The notes under the pieces: generated by a model | The model's input: only the letters and a program-made list of their open reading frames with translations | What the model was told of the DNA's origin: nothing | The model's database searches: none | Shown here: in pieces, positions 45,463 through 53,547 of the stretch | Position numbering within the stretch: position 1 is the first letter of the stretch | Layout: each line of letters begins with the position of its first letter | Assembly: GCF_008119785.1 (NCBI RefSeq) | Contig: NZ_VSFA01000002.1 | Location: 124,001-188,000, forward strand | From: Micromonospora sp. MP36 | GTDB taxonomy: Bacteria; Actinomycetota; Actinomycetes; Mycobacteriales; Micromonosporaceae | Length of the DNA stretch: 64,000 bases | Direction: 5' to 3' | Program-made: the position numbers and the translations under genes

Positions 45463-46066
45463 GGTACCACAGATCGAGGCCGGCGATTGGGCGGAGGACA
45501 GCGCGTCGCGTCGCGCTCGTGTGGGGACGAGGATCCACAGTGCGCGAAGGCCCAGACCTCTTCGGCTGAGCCCCGGGGCTCATGACGCCCAGGGACGACG
45601 CGCAGTGTGTCCGCTACTGCCGCGATCAGCGCGTTGAGATGCCGCAGATCATCTGGCGGCCACGTGTCGCATCAGTCGACGGAGGACACGGGCACAGCAC
45701 TTCTGGTTGCCGAATTGGCCTCTATCAGATCAAGGCGGCCCGCAAAGCGGGCCGCGCCGGCCCGGCCCCGGCCTGCTGGCGACCTCCGGCCGGCATCGGC
45801 CGGGCCGGCCGGCCACGCTTACGAGATGCAAGAGCTTGAAGACCTCGGGGCTCCGCCCCGAACCCCGACCCTCCTCAGAGATGCCACCGCAGATCACCTC
45901 GCCGGGCACCACAAGGGCTACCAGCCTCCCCGGACGGGGCCAAGGTCGTTCGTCCGGTAGGGCGCTCCACCTTGTCCCCGTCCGGGGAGGCTGGAAGGTC
46001 TACGACTGCCCGACGAGGAGATCCGCTTCAACAGCCCGGGCTCAAGAACCGCGAAGATCCGGCTCG
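45463..46066. other. 604-bp non-coding block rich in palindromes
   Basis: No frame on either strand has a convincing start and protein-like composition. Contains hairpin GCGGCCCGC-AAA-GCGGGCCGC (45735-45755), hairpin TCGGGGC-TCC-GCCCCGA (45845-45861), a GC-rich palindromic tract around 45780-45815, and a 26-bp inverted repeat (45921-45946 with 45969-45994). Candidate origin, transfer (clt) locus or structured RNA of the element. Confidence 0.55.
45921..45994. repeat. 26-bp inverted repeat, one mismatch
   Basis: Arms 45921-45946 and 45969-45994 match at 25 of 26 positions (starting CCAGCCTCCCCGGACGGGG on the left), with a 22-bp spacer. Far stronger than a terminator needs to be, and not next to any gene end except 46067. 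Confidence 0.85.
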
Positions 46067-46570
46067 CTATGGAATGCATCCAACAGATACGGACAGGACC
46101 GACAATCGTGCCGCCCTGACCTCGGCCAGTTGCTCGGCCGTCAGCTCGAAGTGTCGTAGGGGCGTCGCATTCGTTCTCCAGCGCTCGACCCGCACGCCAC
46201 AGCCGTGCCATATGCCGTGACCAATCAAGTCGCTGTTGCGGATGCCCGCATCCTCTGTTTCAGCGTTGACAACGAGTCCAGGTCCCGACACGCGGGTAAG
46301 GACCTTGTCATCCGGAGGCCCGACGAAGACGGCGACTGCGGCGCGCTCCCGCGCGGGCCCCGTACCAAAGTCGATGTAGTCGTGCACTCGCTCGTAGCCG
46401 CGCACCTTGATCTGAGACACGTCGCGCTGCGCATCGGTCTTGAAGGGGTCCACCAGCCAGATCAGCACGCCGAGTAGACAGACAACAGCGGCAGCCGACA
46501 GAAGCCATACTCGTGGGCGTCGCGAACGCGCCGGAACGTTTACCTCGGCGGCGTCGTCGGGTTCAGGCAC
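46067..46570 (-). CDS. hypothetical single-pass membrane protein
   Basis: 167 residues from a GTG at 46570; the frame is open further upstream but that part looks non-coding. A basic, Pro-rich N-terminus, a transmembrane helix (about 21-40, WLLSAAAVVCLLGVLIWLVDP), then an extracytoplasmic domain with YERVHDYIDFGTGPARERAAVAVFVG and a pair of Cys (HGCGVR, VGCIP). Family not recognised. Cargo of the integrated element. Confidence 0.6.
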   Translation of the reverse strand: MPEPDDAAEVNVPARSRRPRVWLLSAAAVVCLLGVLIWLVDPFKTDAQRDVSQIKVRGYERVHDYIDFGTGPARERAAVAVFVGPPDDKVLTRVSGPGLVVNAETEDAGIRNSDLIGHGIWHGCGVRVERWRTNATPLRHFELTAEQLAEVRAARLSVLSVSVGCIP

Positions 46571-46773
46571 GACAAGACAGTAGCCAACCAACTGGCGGGC
46601 CTGGGGGGAGTCGAAGCTGCCGGGCCATCCACGGGCCAGTAACTGTGGCGCGCAGCGGTCATGAGCGGGCACGAGCGGAATTCGGCTCTGCCGCCGGTCG
46701 CAGGCGTTTCGGGCATCACGGCCCGTTGAGCACGCTCTTCCAACCTGACGGTGCCGTAGGCGAGCACCGCAAC

Positions 46774-47022
46774 TCACAAGGACTGGTCCCGCGCGACCTG
46801 ATCAGTAAGTGGGCCGAGCTGCACGACCGGGACACCGTGGGCCCGCATGGTCCGCAGCACAGCGGCAGCTAGATCATCGTCGCAGATCAGTGCGGCCACA
46901 CCGGTCCGGCGGTTATAGGGCAAGCCGCCATCGTCATCTCCGTCTGAACTCGGCAGGATCACCCAATCCGGGTCGCTGCCGTCCCACAGGTCCGAGTACG
47001 GGTCGAGGCTTGCGTCGTCCAC
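46774..47022 (-). CDS. small acidic hypothetical protein
   Basis: 82 residues from a GTG. Very acidic N-terminus (MDDASLDPYSDLWDGSDPDW) then TGVAALICDDDLAAAVLRTMRAHGVPVVQLGPL, a pattern like a short alpha/beta unit. About 200 bp upstream of the membrane protein gene on the same strand. No family recognised, and the case for it being expressed is modest. Confidence 0.45.
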   Translation of the reverse strand: MDDASLDPYSDLWDGSDPDWVILPSSDGDDDGGLPYNRRTGVAALICDDDLAAAVLRTMRAHGVPVVQLGPLTDQVARDQSL

Positions 47023-47254
47023 CAGCTCATAGTGACAGGATCAACTTCAGCTGCCGCGACAGCCGACCGGTCCGCATCCAGTCCGCAAGAGGTCCACGGA
47101 CAGTGGGGGAGCGGTGAGAGATATCGGAAGGTATTTCCGCTGCTAGACCGCTATGTGCCCAGGTTGGCGGGTGCCCATCTTGATCTCGTAATGCGTAGGT
47201 CGGATCAGGTCCCATGGGGCAACGCGGATCGGCGCGAACAGGGATACTGCGCCG

Positions 47255-47536
47255 ATGACTACCCAGCCACAGACGGTGTGGGAGGACGCCGATGGCGTCC
47301 TCTCCGGGAGCACGGCATCGGTCCGAGCCGCCGCTATGCCACGCGGTGACCAGATGTGCGGAGCCGTGACTCTCACGATCCGCGTGCCCGAGGGCTTCTT
47401 CCAGGTCGTGCAGCAGGACCAATCCGGTGTCGCGACCATCCTGCTCAACCCCAATGAGGCTCGCGGCATCGCAGCTTGGCTGGACGAGGCGGCGCAAGCG
47501 GCAGATCGGGTAGGCCCGCCGCTCTACGAGAGCTAG
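47255..47536 (+). CDS. small hypothetical protein
   Basis: 93 residues from the ATG at 47255. Ordered-looking second half: AVTLTIRVPEGFFQVVQQDQSGVATILLNPNEARGIAAWLDEAAQAADRV, which alternates beta and helix. CAGGGA upstream is a weak ribosome binding site. The last element gene before attR. Family not recognised. Confidence 0.55.
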   Translation: MTTQPQTVWEDADGVLSGSTASVRAAAMPRGDQMCGAVTLTIRVPEGFFQVVQQDQSGVATILLNPNEARGIAAWLDEAAQAADRVGPPLYES

Positions 47537-47659
47537 GAGTAGAGCCGCACGCGGCGTGCCATTAGCGTGCCATTGGGTCAGGACAGCTGGGGCCAGCAGA
47601 GGCCACGTGAGACTGCCGCGACCAAGCCGCCACGCCGGTGGCCTGCGGGAGATCGGCAA

Positions 47660-47703
47660 TTCCCAAGCTGACAGTGCGGGTTCGATTCCCGTCACCCGCT
47701 CCA
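47660..47703 (+). repeat. attR: right copy of the 44-bp attachment core
   Basis: Exact duplicate of the 3' half of tRNA-Gly(CCC) at 40296-40339, without the 5' half, so not a functional tRNA. It marks the right end of the integrated element. Confidence 0.93.
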
Positions 47704-47706
47704 CCG

Positions 47707-47747
47707 TGAGGCCCCAGCTCAGGACAGCAATCCCAGCTGGGGCCTCA
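47707..47747. terminator. original terminator of tRNA-Gly, displaced by integration
   Basis: A 13-bp stem (47707-47719 with 47735-47747) three bases beyond the CCA of attR. It also overlaps the stop of the convergent acetyltransferase gene. Confidence 0.7.
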
Positions 47748-48278
47748 GTCGTTGCTACCGCCTCTTGCGCCAGCGGTGCCCGATGGTTGACCTGCGGCGA
47801 TCAGGTCGCGGACGTGCCGGAGACCGGGCTTGCCGCCGAGCTGCACCTCGCCGACCGGGACGAACCCGGTGCGCCGGAGCACCGCGAGCGACGCCGGGTT
47901 CTCCAGCGCGGCGGACGCGACCAGCTGGCGCAGCCCGTACCCGTCGCGGGCCAGCTCGCAGACCCGCCGGACCCCGTCCTGCGCCACGCCCCGCCCGGTC
48001 GCCCGTTCGGCCACCCGGTAGCCCAACTCGGCGCTGCCGTCGGCGACGTCCACCAGGTTGAACCGCCCCAGCACAGCGCCGTCGTCGTCGACCAGGACGT
48101 GGAAGTGGCACCGGCCGGTGGCCTGCTCCGCGAGCAGCGCCGCGTGCCGGGCGGCGAACTCCGCGAAGTAGTCGTCACCGCGGTCCGGCACGGTCCGCGC
48201 GAAGTACGCCCGGTTCTCCCGCTCGAAGCGGAGCAGCGCGGGGGCGTGGTGGGCGTCGAGTCGCTGGAGCTGAGGCAT
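47745..48278 (-). CDS. GNAT-family N-acetyltransferase (RimJ/RimL-like)
   Basis: 177 residues. Acetyl-CoA-dependent N-acetyltransferase with YRVAERATGRGVAQDGVRRVCELA as the CoA pyrophosphate loop (R-x-x-G-x-G/A variant) and LENPASLAVLRRTGFVPVGEV as motif B, typical of the RimJ/RimL branch acting on protein N-termini or small amines. First chromosomal gene beyond the integrated element; its 3' end abuts the tRNA terminator. Confidence 0.9.
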   Translation of the reverse strand: MPQLQRLDAHHAPALLRFERENRAYFARTVPDRGDDYFAEFAARHAALLAEQATGRCHFHVLVDDDGAVLGRFNLVDVADGSAELGYRVAERATGRGVAQDGVRRVCELARDGYGLRQLVASAALENPASLAVLRRTGFVPVGEVQLGGKPGLRHVRDLIAAGQPSGTAGARGGSND

Positions 48279-48300
48279 CGCGCCACGCTAGCAACGACGG

Positions 48301-48684
48301 CTACTCCGGATACGAGCGCAGCTCGACAGTGTTGCCGTCCGGGTCGCGTACGTAGATCGAGGTGCCGCTGCCCCGGGCGCCGAAGCGGGGCACCGGCCCG
48401 GTGAGCACGGTGAACGCCCCGGAGTCGATGACCGCTTGCCAGTCGACGGGTGCCACCACCAGGCAGATGTGGTCGACGTTCGACCCGGTCGGCTCGCCGC
48501 GTACGAGGTCGATGATCGTCTCCGGGCTGACGCGCACCGAGGGGAAGGGCACCTCGCCGGCCCGCCAGCGGTCGACGCGTACCGGTGCCAGGCCGAGCGT
48601 GCCGCAGTAGAAGTCGAGGGACCGTGCCACGTCCGCGACGGTGAGGACCAGGTGGTCGAAGCCCGTCACCCGCACCGCGCTCAC
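48301..48684 (-). CDS. VOC (glyoxalase-type) superfamily protein
   Basis: 127 residues from a GTG at 48684. Two beta-alpha-beta-beta-beta units: FDHLVLTVADVARSLDFYCGTLGL with His as first metal ligand, VDHICLVV, and IYVRDPDGNTVELRSYPE with Glu as last ligand. Metal-dependent lyase, dioxygenase or resistance protein; no substrate can be inferred. Its GTG overlaps the stop of the DUF1801 gene upstream (GTGA). Confidence 0.88.
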   Translation of the reverse strand: MSAVRVTGFDHLVLTVADVARSLDFYCGTLGLAPVRVDRWRAGEVPFPSVRVSPETIIDLVRGEPTGSNVDHICLVVAPVDWQAVIDSGAFTVLTGPVPRFGARGSGTSIYVRDPDGNTVELRSYPE

Positions 48685-49037
48685 CGCGCCTCCAGGGCGT
48701 ACGCCTGCTGGAGCCAGCCGGCGAACAGGTCCGGGTCGATCTCGTCGACGGTCCGGAGCTTGACCGAGGCCATCCGCCGCGCGCCCGGGGCGAGCCGGCC
48801 GGAGGCGTCCGCCACGTCCTGCCCACGCCACAGCCCGAAGGTGAGGTACGACGAGTACGCCTTGACCAGGCAGACCGGCGTCCTGCCCGGTCGGTCGCCG
48901 AGACCCCAGACCGGGTGGCCGTGCCACATCGCGCCGGTGGCCTCGGGCAGCGCGGAGTCGATGAGGCTACGGAGTTTCTCGCCGGTCTCGCGGAGCGGGG
49001 CGTCGAGGCCAGCCAGGTAGTCGGTGACGGCGTCCAT
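48681..49037 (-). CDS. DUF1801-family protein
   Basis: 118 residues from the ATG at 49037 with AGGAAAGGA upstream. Pattern VTDYLAGLDAPLRETGEKLRSLIDSALPEA, MWHGHPVWGLG, VCLVKAYSSYLTFGLWRG fits the DUF1801/YdhG-like fold (similar to iron-chaperone-like domains). Coupled to the VOC gene by a 4-bp overlap. Function unknown. Confidence 0.85.
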   Translation of the reverse strand: MDAVTDYLAGLDAPLRETGEKLRSLIDSALPEATGAMWHGHPVWGLGDRPGRTPVCLVKAYSSYLTFGLWRGQDVADASGRLAPGARRMASVKLRTVDEIDPDLFAGWLQQAYALEAR

Positions 49038-49135
49038 CGGGTTCCTTTCCTCGAAGGGGTCGCTCTCCACCCTCGTCTGGACGCCGCCGTCGACCAAGCC
49101 GCGATCGGGCTACGATCGTTGATCAGGATTCAACG

Positions 49136-49267
49136 ATGGGGGTCGGCGTGCTGGAGCGGTACGAGATCGAGACGTTCCTGACGCTGGCCGAGGAGCTGCA
49201 CTTCGGGCGTACCGCCGAGCGGCTGCGGATGATTACGGGGCGGATGCTGGCCAGGCTCACCCCTTGA
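49136..49267 (+). pseudogene. N-terminal remnant of a LysR-family regulator
   Basis: 43 codons from the ATG at 49136 (or GTG at 49148) to TGA. LERYEIETFLTLAEELHFGRTAERLRM is the start of a LysR helix-turn-helix, but it breaks off after the second helix and ends MLARLTP. The rest of a roughly 300-residue protein is absent: the MerR-PP2C gene starts 70 bp later. Likely the product of an internal deletion. Confidence 0.7.
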
Positions 49268-49337
49268 CCTTGCCCCTGCGGGAAACCCGAGCGTGGTCCG
49301 TGCCGGTCACCGGGACCGGTACGAGGAGGATGCGTCC

Positions 49338-50390
49338 GTGGAGCTGCTGACCATTGGGGCGTTCGCCCGCGCGGCGCGACTGACGCCGAAGGCGTTGCGG
49401 CTCTACGACGAGCTGGGGCTGCTGCCGCCCGCCGCCGTCGACCCGCACTCGGGCTACCGCTACTACGCGCCGAGCCAGCTCGACCGGGCCCGGCTGATCG
49501 CCGCGCTGCGGCGGGCCGGGATGCCGCTGGCGGACATCCGGGCCGTCTGCGGCCTGCCGCCCGACTCGGCAGCCGAGGCCGTCGACGCCTGGTGGCGCCG
49601 GGTCAGCGCCGACACGGCGGCCCGCGGGCGCGTCGTCGCGCTCCTCGTCGACCAGCTCTCCGAGAGGGGCACCATGTCCGAACCCATCCTCCGGTACGCC
49701 GTCCGCTGCGAGCCGGGCGCGGTCCGGGACTCCAACGAGGACACCGCGTACGCCAGCCCGACGCTGCTCGCCGTGGCGGACGGTATGCGCGGCCCCGGCG
49801 GGGCCGCCGCCAGTGCCGCCGCCGTGGACGCGCTCCGGCCGCTGGAGCTCTCCGCGGCGCCGGCCGCCGAGCTGCTCGCCACGCTGGCCGACGCGGTGGC
49901 CGCGGCCGACCGCACGGTACGCGCGTCCGCCACCGAAGGGCACCAGCCGGGCACCACCCTCACCGCGATCCTGCGGCGCGGGTCTCAGCTCGCCCTGGTG
50001 CACGTCGGGGACAGCCGGGCGTACCTGCTGCGCGGGGGCGAGCTGGTCCGGCTGACCCAGGATCACACGTACGTGCAGTCACTGGTCGACCAGGGCCGGC
50101 TCAGCCCGGCCGAGGCCGCCGCGCACCCGCAGCGGGCGCTGCTGGTGCGGGCCCTCGGGGCGGGTGTCCAGGTGGAGGCCGACCTGGCGCTGCGGACCGC
50201 CCTCGCCGGCGACCGCTACCTGCTCTGCTCCGACGGGCTCTCCGCGGTGATCGCCCCGGAGGCGCTGCACGCTGCGCTCGCCGGAGCGGACGATCCGGAG
50301 ACCGCCGTCGGGCGCCTGGTCGACCTCGCGTACGCACAGGGCGCGCCGGACAACGTCGCCTGCGTGGTGGCCGACGTGGTGACGGAGTAG
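49338..50390 (+). CDS. MerR-type HTH fused to a PP2C phosphatase
   Basis: 350 residues from a GTG at 49338 with AGGAGGA seven bases upstream. Residues 1-110 are a MerR-family DNA-binding region (LTIGAFARAARLTPKALRLYDELGLLPPAAVDPHSGYRYY). About 115-350 is a PP2C domain with acidic metal ligands intact: RDSNEDTAY, VADGMRGPGG (canonical second Gly of DGMGG replaced by Arg), GTTLTAIL, VHVGDSRAYLLR, CSDGLSAV and APDNVACVV. It is closest in the window to PstP. A phosphatase-controlled transcription factor is the natural inference. Confidence 0.88.
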   Translation: MELLTIGAFARAARLTPKALRLYDELGLLPPAAVDPHSGYRYYAPSQLDRARLIAALRRAGMPLADIRAVCGLPPDSAAEAVDAWWRRVSADTAARGRVVALLVDQLSERGTMSEPILRYAVRCEPGAVRDSNEDTAYASPTLLAVADGMRGPGGAAASAAAVDALRPLELSAAPAAELLATLADAVAAADRTVRASATEGHQPGTTLTAILRRGSQLALVHVGDSRAYLLRGGELVRLTQDHTYVQSLVDQGRLSPAEAAAHPQRALLVRALGAGVQVEADLALRTALAGDRYLLCSDGLSAVIAPEALHAALAGADDPETAVGRLVDLAYAQGAPDNVACVVADVVTE

Positions 50391-50403
50391 CCCGGAACGG
50401 GTC

Positions 50404-50425
50404 GGCCGGCCCGAGCGGGCCGGCC
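50404..50425 (+). terminator. hairpin after the MerR-PP2C gene
   Basis: GGCCGGCCC (50404-50412) pairs with GGGCCGGCC (50417-50425), loop GAGC, 14 bp past the stop. Confidence 0.6.
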
Positions 50426-50449
50426 GGCCCAGGCCGTAGGGTGGCGATC

Positions 50450-51328
50450 ATGCGGATTGGCATCGTGATCCTGCCCGACCAGCGCTGGTCGGACTCCCAG
50501 CGGCGCTGGCGGCAGGCGGACGAGTGGGGCTTCGACCACGCCTGGACGTACGACCACCTGGGCTGGCGGGACCTGGTCGACGGTCCCTGGTTCGACTCGA
50601 TGACGACGTTGACCGCCGCCGCGACGGCGACCTCCCGGATCCGCCTCGGCACGCTGGTCGCCTCGCCGAACTTCCGGCACCCGGCGGCGTTCGCCCGGCA
50701 GGTGACCACCGTGGACGACGTCTCCGGCGGCCGGCTGCTGCTCGGCCTCGGCGCGGGCGGCATCGGCTTCGATGCCACCGTGCTCGGTGGGGAGACCCTG
50801 CCGCCCCGGCAGCGGGTCGACCGGTTCGCCGAGTTCACCGAGCTGCTGGACCTGATCCTGCGGGAGGACGGCACCACCTGGCGGGGCGAGTGGTTCGCCG
50901 CCGTGGACGCGCGGAACAATCCTGGCTGCGTCCAGCAGCCCCGGGTGCCGTTCGTGGTCGCCGCGAACGGGCCCCGGTCGATGCGCCTGGTCGCCCGGTT
51001 CGGGCAGGGGTGGGTGACCACCGGGCTCGGCGGTGACGACCTGGAGAGCTGGTGGTCGTCGGTCGCCGACCTCGCCGGCCGGATGGACGAGGCCCTGGAG
51101 CGGGCGGGCCGCGACCTCGCCACGTTGGACCGCTATCTGTCGCTGGACTCGGCGCCGGTCTTCTCGCTCAGCAACGCGGACTTCTTCGCCGAGCAGGTCG
51201 CCCGGGCCGGCCACCTGGGCTTCACCGACGTGGTGACGCACTGGCCCCGGGCCAGCAGTTGGTACGCCGGCGACGAGGCGGTGCTGGTGGAGGCGGTCGG
51301 TCTGCTGCCGGAGCTGCGCCGGGTCTGA
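50450..51328 (+). CDS. LLM-class F420-dependent oxidoreductase
   Basis: 292 residues from the ATG at 50450. Luciferase-like (beta/alpha)8 barrel: MRIGIVILPDQRWSD, WTYDHLGWRDL, RIRLGTLVASPNFRHPAAFARQVTTVDDVSGGRLLLGLGAGG (the SGGR and LGLGAG blocks bind F420 phosphate) and PFVVAANGPRSMRLVARFGQGWVT. F420H2-dependent reductases of this group act on varied substrates. Convergent with the ASCH gene at a 6-bp gap. Confidence 0.92.
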   Translation: MRIGIVILPDQRWSDSQRRWRQADEWGFDHAWTYDHLGWRDLVDGPWFDSMTTLTAAATATSRIRLGTLVASPNFRHPAAFARQVTTVDDVSGGRLLLGLGAGGIGFDATVLGGETLPPRQRVDRFAEFTELLDLILREDGTTWRGEWFAAVDARNNPGCVQQPRVPFVVAANGPRSMRLVARFGQGWVTTGLGGDDLESWWSSVADLAGRMDEALERAGRDLATLDRYLSLDSAPVFSLSNADFFAEQVARAGHLGFTDVVTHWPRASSWYAGDEAVLVEAVGLLPELRRV

Positions 51329-51334
51329 CCCGCC

Positions 51335-51766
51335 TCAGGTGCCCAGGTCTCCGGTGCTGATGCCGCCGTCCCCGGCGGAGACCAGCCGGAACCGGATGCA
51401 GACCACCTGAGTGTCGTCGTCGACCGTGAGGCCCTTTCGGGCCCAGAAGCGGCGGTGCCCCTCCCGCCACTCCTCGATGGACCGGTCCCCCTCCCCTTCG
51501 GAGCGGGCGAAGTCCCAGGACACGTCGGCGAAGCGGACCACCTCGACGTCGGTGACCTCGACGACACCCAGCAGCGCGTTGTGGTCGTCGACGAGGACCA
51601 GCCGTTCGCCGACGTGTTCCAGCTCCTCGTCCTCGTCGGCGTACTCCCTGGTGAGGCCGGCGGTGGCGGTCTTCACGCCGGCCAGCACGAGGGTGTTGAG
51701 GTTGGTGCGCATCTCGCCGGGCGTGCCGAGGGCGAGCGTGCGAAGTCCACCGACGCGGGGCCACAT
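51335..51766 (-). CDS. ASCH-domain protein
   Basis: 143 residues from the ATG at 51766. ASCH fold related to PUA: LALGTPGEMRTNLNTLVLAGVKTATAGL, then LVLVDDHNALLGVVEVTDVEVVRFADV and WREGHRRFW. ASCH domains bind RNA or modified nucleosides; E. coli YqfB is an N4-acetylcytidine amidohydrolase. The exact role here is open. Confidence 0.88.
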   Translation of the reverse strand: MWPRVGGLRTLALGTPGEMRTNLNTLVLAGVKTATAGLTREYADEDEELEHVGERLVLVDDHNALLGVVEVTDVEVVRFADVSWDFARSEGEGDRSIEEWREGHRRFWARKGLTVDDDTQVVCIRFRLVSAGDGGISTGDLGT

Positions 51767-51882
51767 CCTGCCGAGGCTAGTCGTCGGCCGACCGCCCGTC
51801 GCGGGGATTCCATCCGTCCCACGACCGCTCGGTGCGAGCGCGCCGTGCCTGCTGGTCGGCGGCACCGCCGTCGAGGACTTCC

Positions 51883-52902
51883 TCAGATGAGCTGTCCGGC
51901 GTAGCCGGGCGCCGTCAGGACCTCGGCGTCGCCGGTCGCCGCGTGCGCGTCCAGCACCGCGTCGGCCAGCTTCACCACGTGTGCGTCACCGTGCCGGGCC
52001 GCCCGGGCGAACACCTCGGCCGGCCCCACGGGTGTGACCGCCGGTGGGGCGGCCGGCGTCGGTGGGGCGTACACCGAGGTGACGGCGGCCGTGGCCGACC
52101 AAGCCGCGGCGACGCTCGGTGCCCACAGCGCCGGGTCCAGGGCCGGCAGGGTACGCAGCACCGCGGTCGGCGCGGTCACCGCGTGCACCAGCATCACCGG
52201 GTTCGCGTGCCCGAACCGGAGGTAGTCCAGGCTCGCCCGGTGCACCAGCTCGGTGAGGGTCCGCTCAGCCTCCGCCGGGTCGCCCGGTGGGCGCAGCGCC
52301 GTCACGGCCCCGGGCCAGTCCGCCAGGTCCGGCAGCCGGCCCAGCCGTTCCCGGATGCCGCCGGTCTGTTCGGGGATCCGGGGCAGCCCGGCCAGCGCGG
52401 CCGCCGCGTCGGACCGGCCGGTGAGCGGGCCGGCCCCGGGCACCGGCTGCCAGCGGGCGGCCCAGTAGCCGAGCGCCTGGCCCAGCTCGGCGAGCCGCTC
52501 CGGGTTCACCCCGTCGGTACGCAGCGCCCGGACCGCGTGCCCGACCCGGATCACGCCGTGGGTGGCGCCGGCCGCGATGCCCGGCAGCAGCCGGGGCCAC
52601 CAGCTGCCGAGCACCTCCCGCCAGGGGCGTTCGCGCACCTCGCGGTCGAAGTGGGCGAGCCAGTCGCCGGCCCGCTTCGGGTCGCCGAGCGCGTCCCGCC
52701 AGTCGTCGATCGGCCGCAGTCCGCGGGGCCGCTCGTCCAGTTGCCGCAGGTAGTCGTCCAGCCAGCGCTTCACCCGCGCGCCGTGCCCGTGCCGGACCAT
52801 CGCCTCGACGGCCATCGGCCCGTGGTTGGAGAGCCAGCCCTCGAATTCCGGGCCGGTGCGGTGCAGCCGTTGGTACGCCTCGTCCAGGATGCCGTCGTCC
52901 AT
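51883..52902 (-). CDS. questin oxidase-like protein
   Basis: 339 residues from the ATG at 52902 (GAGGA upstream); an ATG at 52923 is an alternative. The N-terminus LDEAYQRLHRTGPEFEGWLSNHGPMAVEAMVRHG is the signature of the questin oxidase-like family, named after a fungal Baeyer-Villiger-type enzyme of seco-anthraquinone synthesis. Bacterial members have no known substrate. Several conserved His residues (NHGP, HGVIRVGHAV, FGHANPVMLVHAV) are consistent with an enzyme. Confidence 0.78.
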   Translation of the reverse strand: MDDGILDEAYQRLHRTGPEFEGWLSNHGPMAVEAMVRHGHGARVKRWLDDYLRQLDERPRGLRPIDDWRDALGDPKRAGDWLAHFDREVRERPWREVLGSWWPRLLPGIAAGATHGVIRVGHAVRALRTDGVNPERLAELGQALGYWAARWQPVPGAGPLTGRSDAAAALAGLPRIPEQTGGIRERLGRLPDLADWPGAVTALRPPGDPAEAERTLTELVHRASLDYLRFGHANPVMLVHAVTAPTAVLRTLPALDPALWAPSVAAAWSATAAVTSVYAPPTPAAPPAVTPVGPAEVFARAARHGDAHVVKLADAVLDAHAATGDAEVLTAPGYAGQLI

Positions 52903-52951
52903 GCGGCGATCCTCGATGTTCAACCGCCGTTGAGGTCAACCCCGGCGGCGC

Positions 52952-53530
52952 TCAGGGCAGCTGGTCCGCGGTGAGCAGCGTACGCAGCCGGAGCCGCTCG
53001 GCCACCGGCGGCGGGCAGGTCGCCACGACCGCGGCGGTGCCGACCGGCTCCGCCCCGCTGTCCCGGATCAGTCGGGCGAGCGCGTCGAGTTGGGCGCCGG
53101 TGGCCACCCAGTCGTCGACGAGCAGCACCCGGTCGCCGGGGCCGAGCCGGCGGGCGTCCACGCCGATGCGCAGTCGCCGGCCCCGGTAGTCCGGCGGCGT
53201 CTCGGCCCAGCGCATCGGGCCGACCCGCCGTCGCCCACTGTCCTGCTTGTACGCCGGCAGGAAGCCGGCGCCGGCGGCCACCGCCACCAGCGGGCCGAGC
53301 AGCAGCCCGGTGACCTCGGGGGCGACCACGACGGTGGGCCGGGTGTCCGGGAACAGCCCGGCCAGGGCCGGTCCGATGCCGGCCAGCACCACCGGATCCC
53401 GCCACCAGCCGGAGCTGTCGCTGACCAGATGACTGCTGTCCGGACCGGGGTCGACCCAGCGGAACAGTTCGACCAGGCGTCGGCTCAGCACGTTCTTATC
53501 CTCGGCCACCGGCGCCAGGCGATGCGGCAC
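52952..53530 (-). CDS. phosphoribosyltransferase-family protein
   Basis: 192 residues. Type I PRTase core with the PRPP motif RVLLVDDWVATGAQLDALARLI (about 137-158) and an upstream VVVAPEVTGLLLGPLVAVAAGAGFLPAYK, resembling adenine phosphoribosyltransferases. The N-terminal 60 residues do not look like APRT proper. Purine salvage or a regulatory PRTase; not resolved. Confidence 0.85.
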   Translation of the reverse strand: MPHRLAPVAEDKNVLSRRLVELFRWVDPGPDSSHLVSDSSGWWRDPVVLAGIGPALAGLFPDTRPTVVVAPEVTGLLLGPLVAVAAGAGFLPAYKQDSGRRRVGPMRWAETPPDYRGRRLRIGVDARRLGPGDRVLLVDDWVATGAQLDALARLIRDSGAEPVGTAAVVATCPPPVAERLRLRTLLTADQLP

Positions 53531-53547
53531 TGGCCCCGGCCAGGGAT

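Larger units (their letters stand above)
40266..47703 (+). mobile_element. decayed integrative element (AICE-like) in tRNA-Gly
   Basis: About 7.4 kb between 44-bp direct repeats (40296-40339 and 47660-47703). Contents in order: Im9-like immunity gene, tyrosine integrase, excisionase-like protein, truncated Rep, DUF6879/DUF5753 cassette, RHH-YfbU regulator, palindrome-rich spacer and three small genes. Order int-xis-rep next to a tRNA is that of actinomycete integrative and conjugative elements such as pSAM2. No FtsK-like transfer gene is present and rep lacks its N-terminus, so it should be unable to replicate or transfer alone. Confidence 0.88.

Noticed and set aside
45582..45960. Plus-strand frames in the element's palindrome-rich block
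   Set aside because: They run straight through hairpins, have Ala/Pro/Arg-rich composition and lack ribosome binding sites.
47027..47704. Minus-strand frame of 225 codons beginning MERVTGIEPALSAWE
   Set aside because: It starts inside the attR copy of the tRNA and shares the same artefact peptide. The rest is low-complexity and antisense to the gene at 47255.
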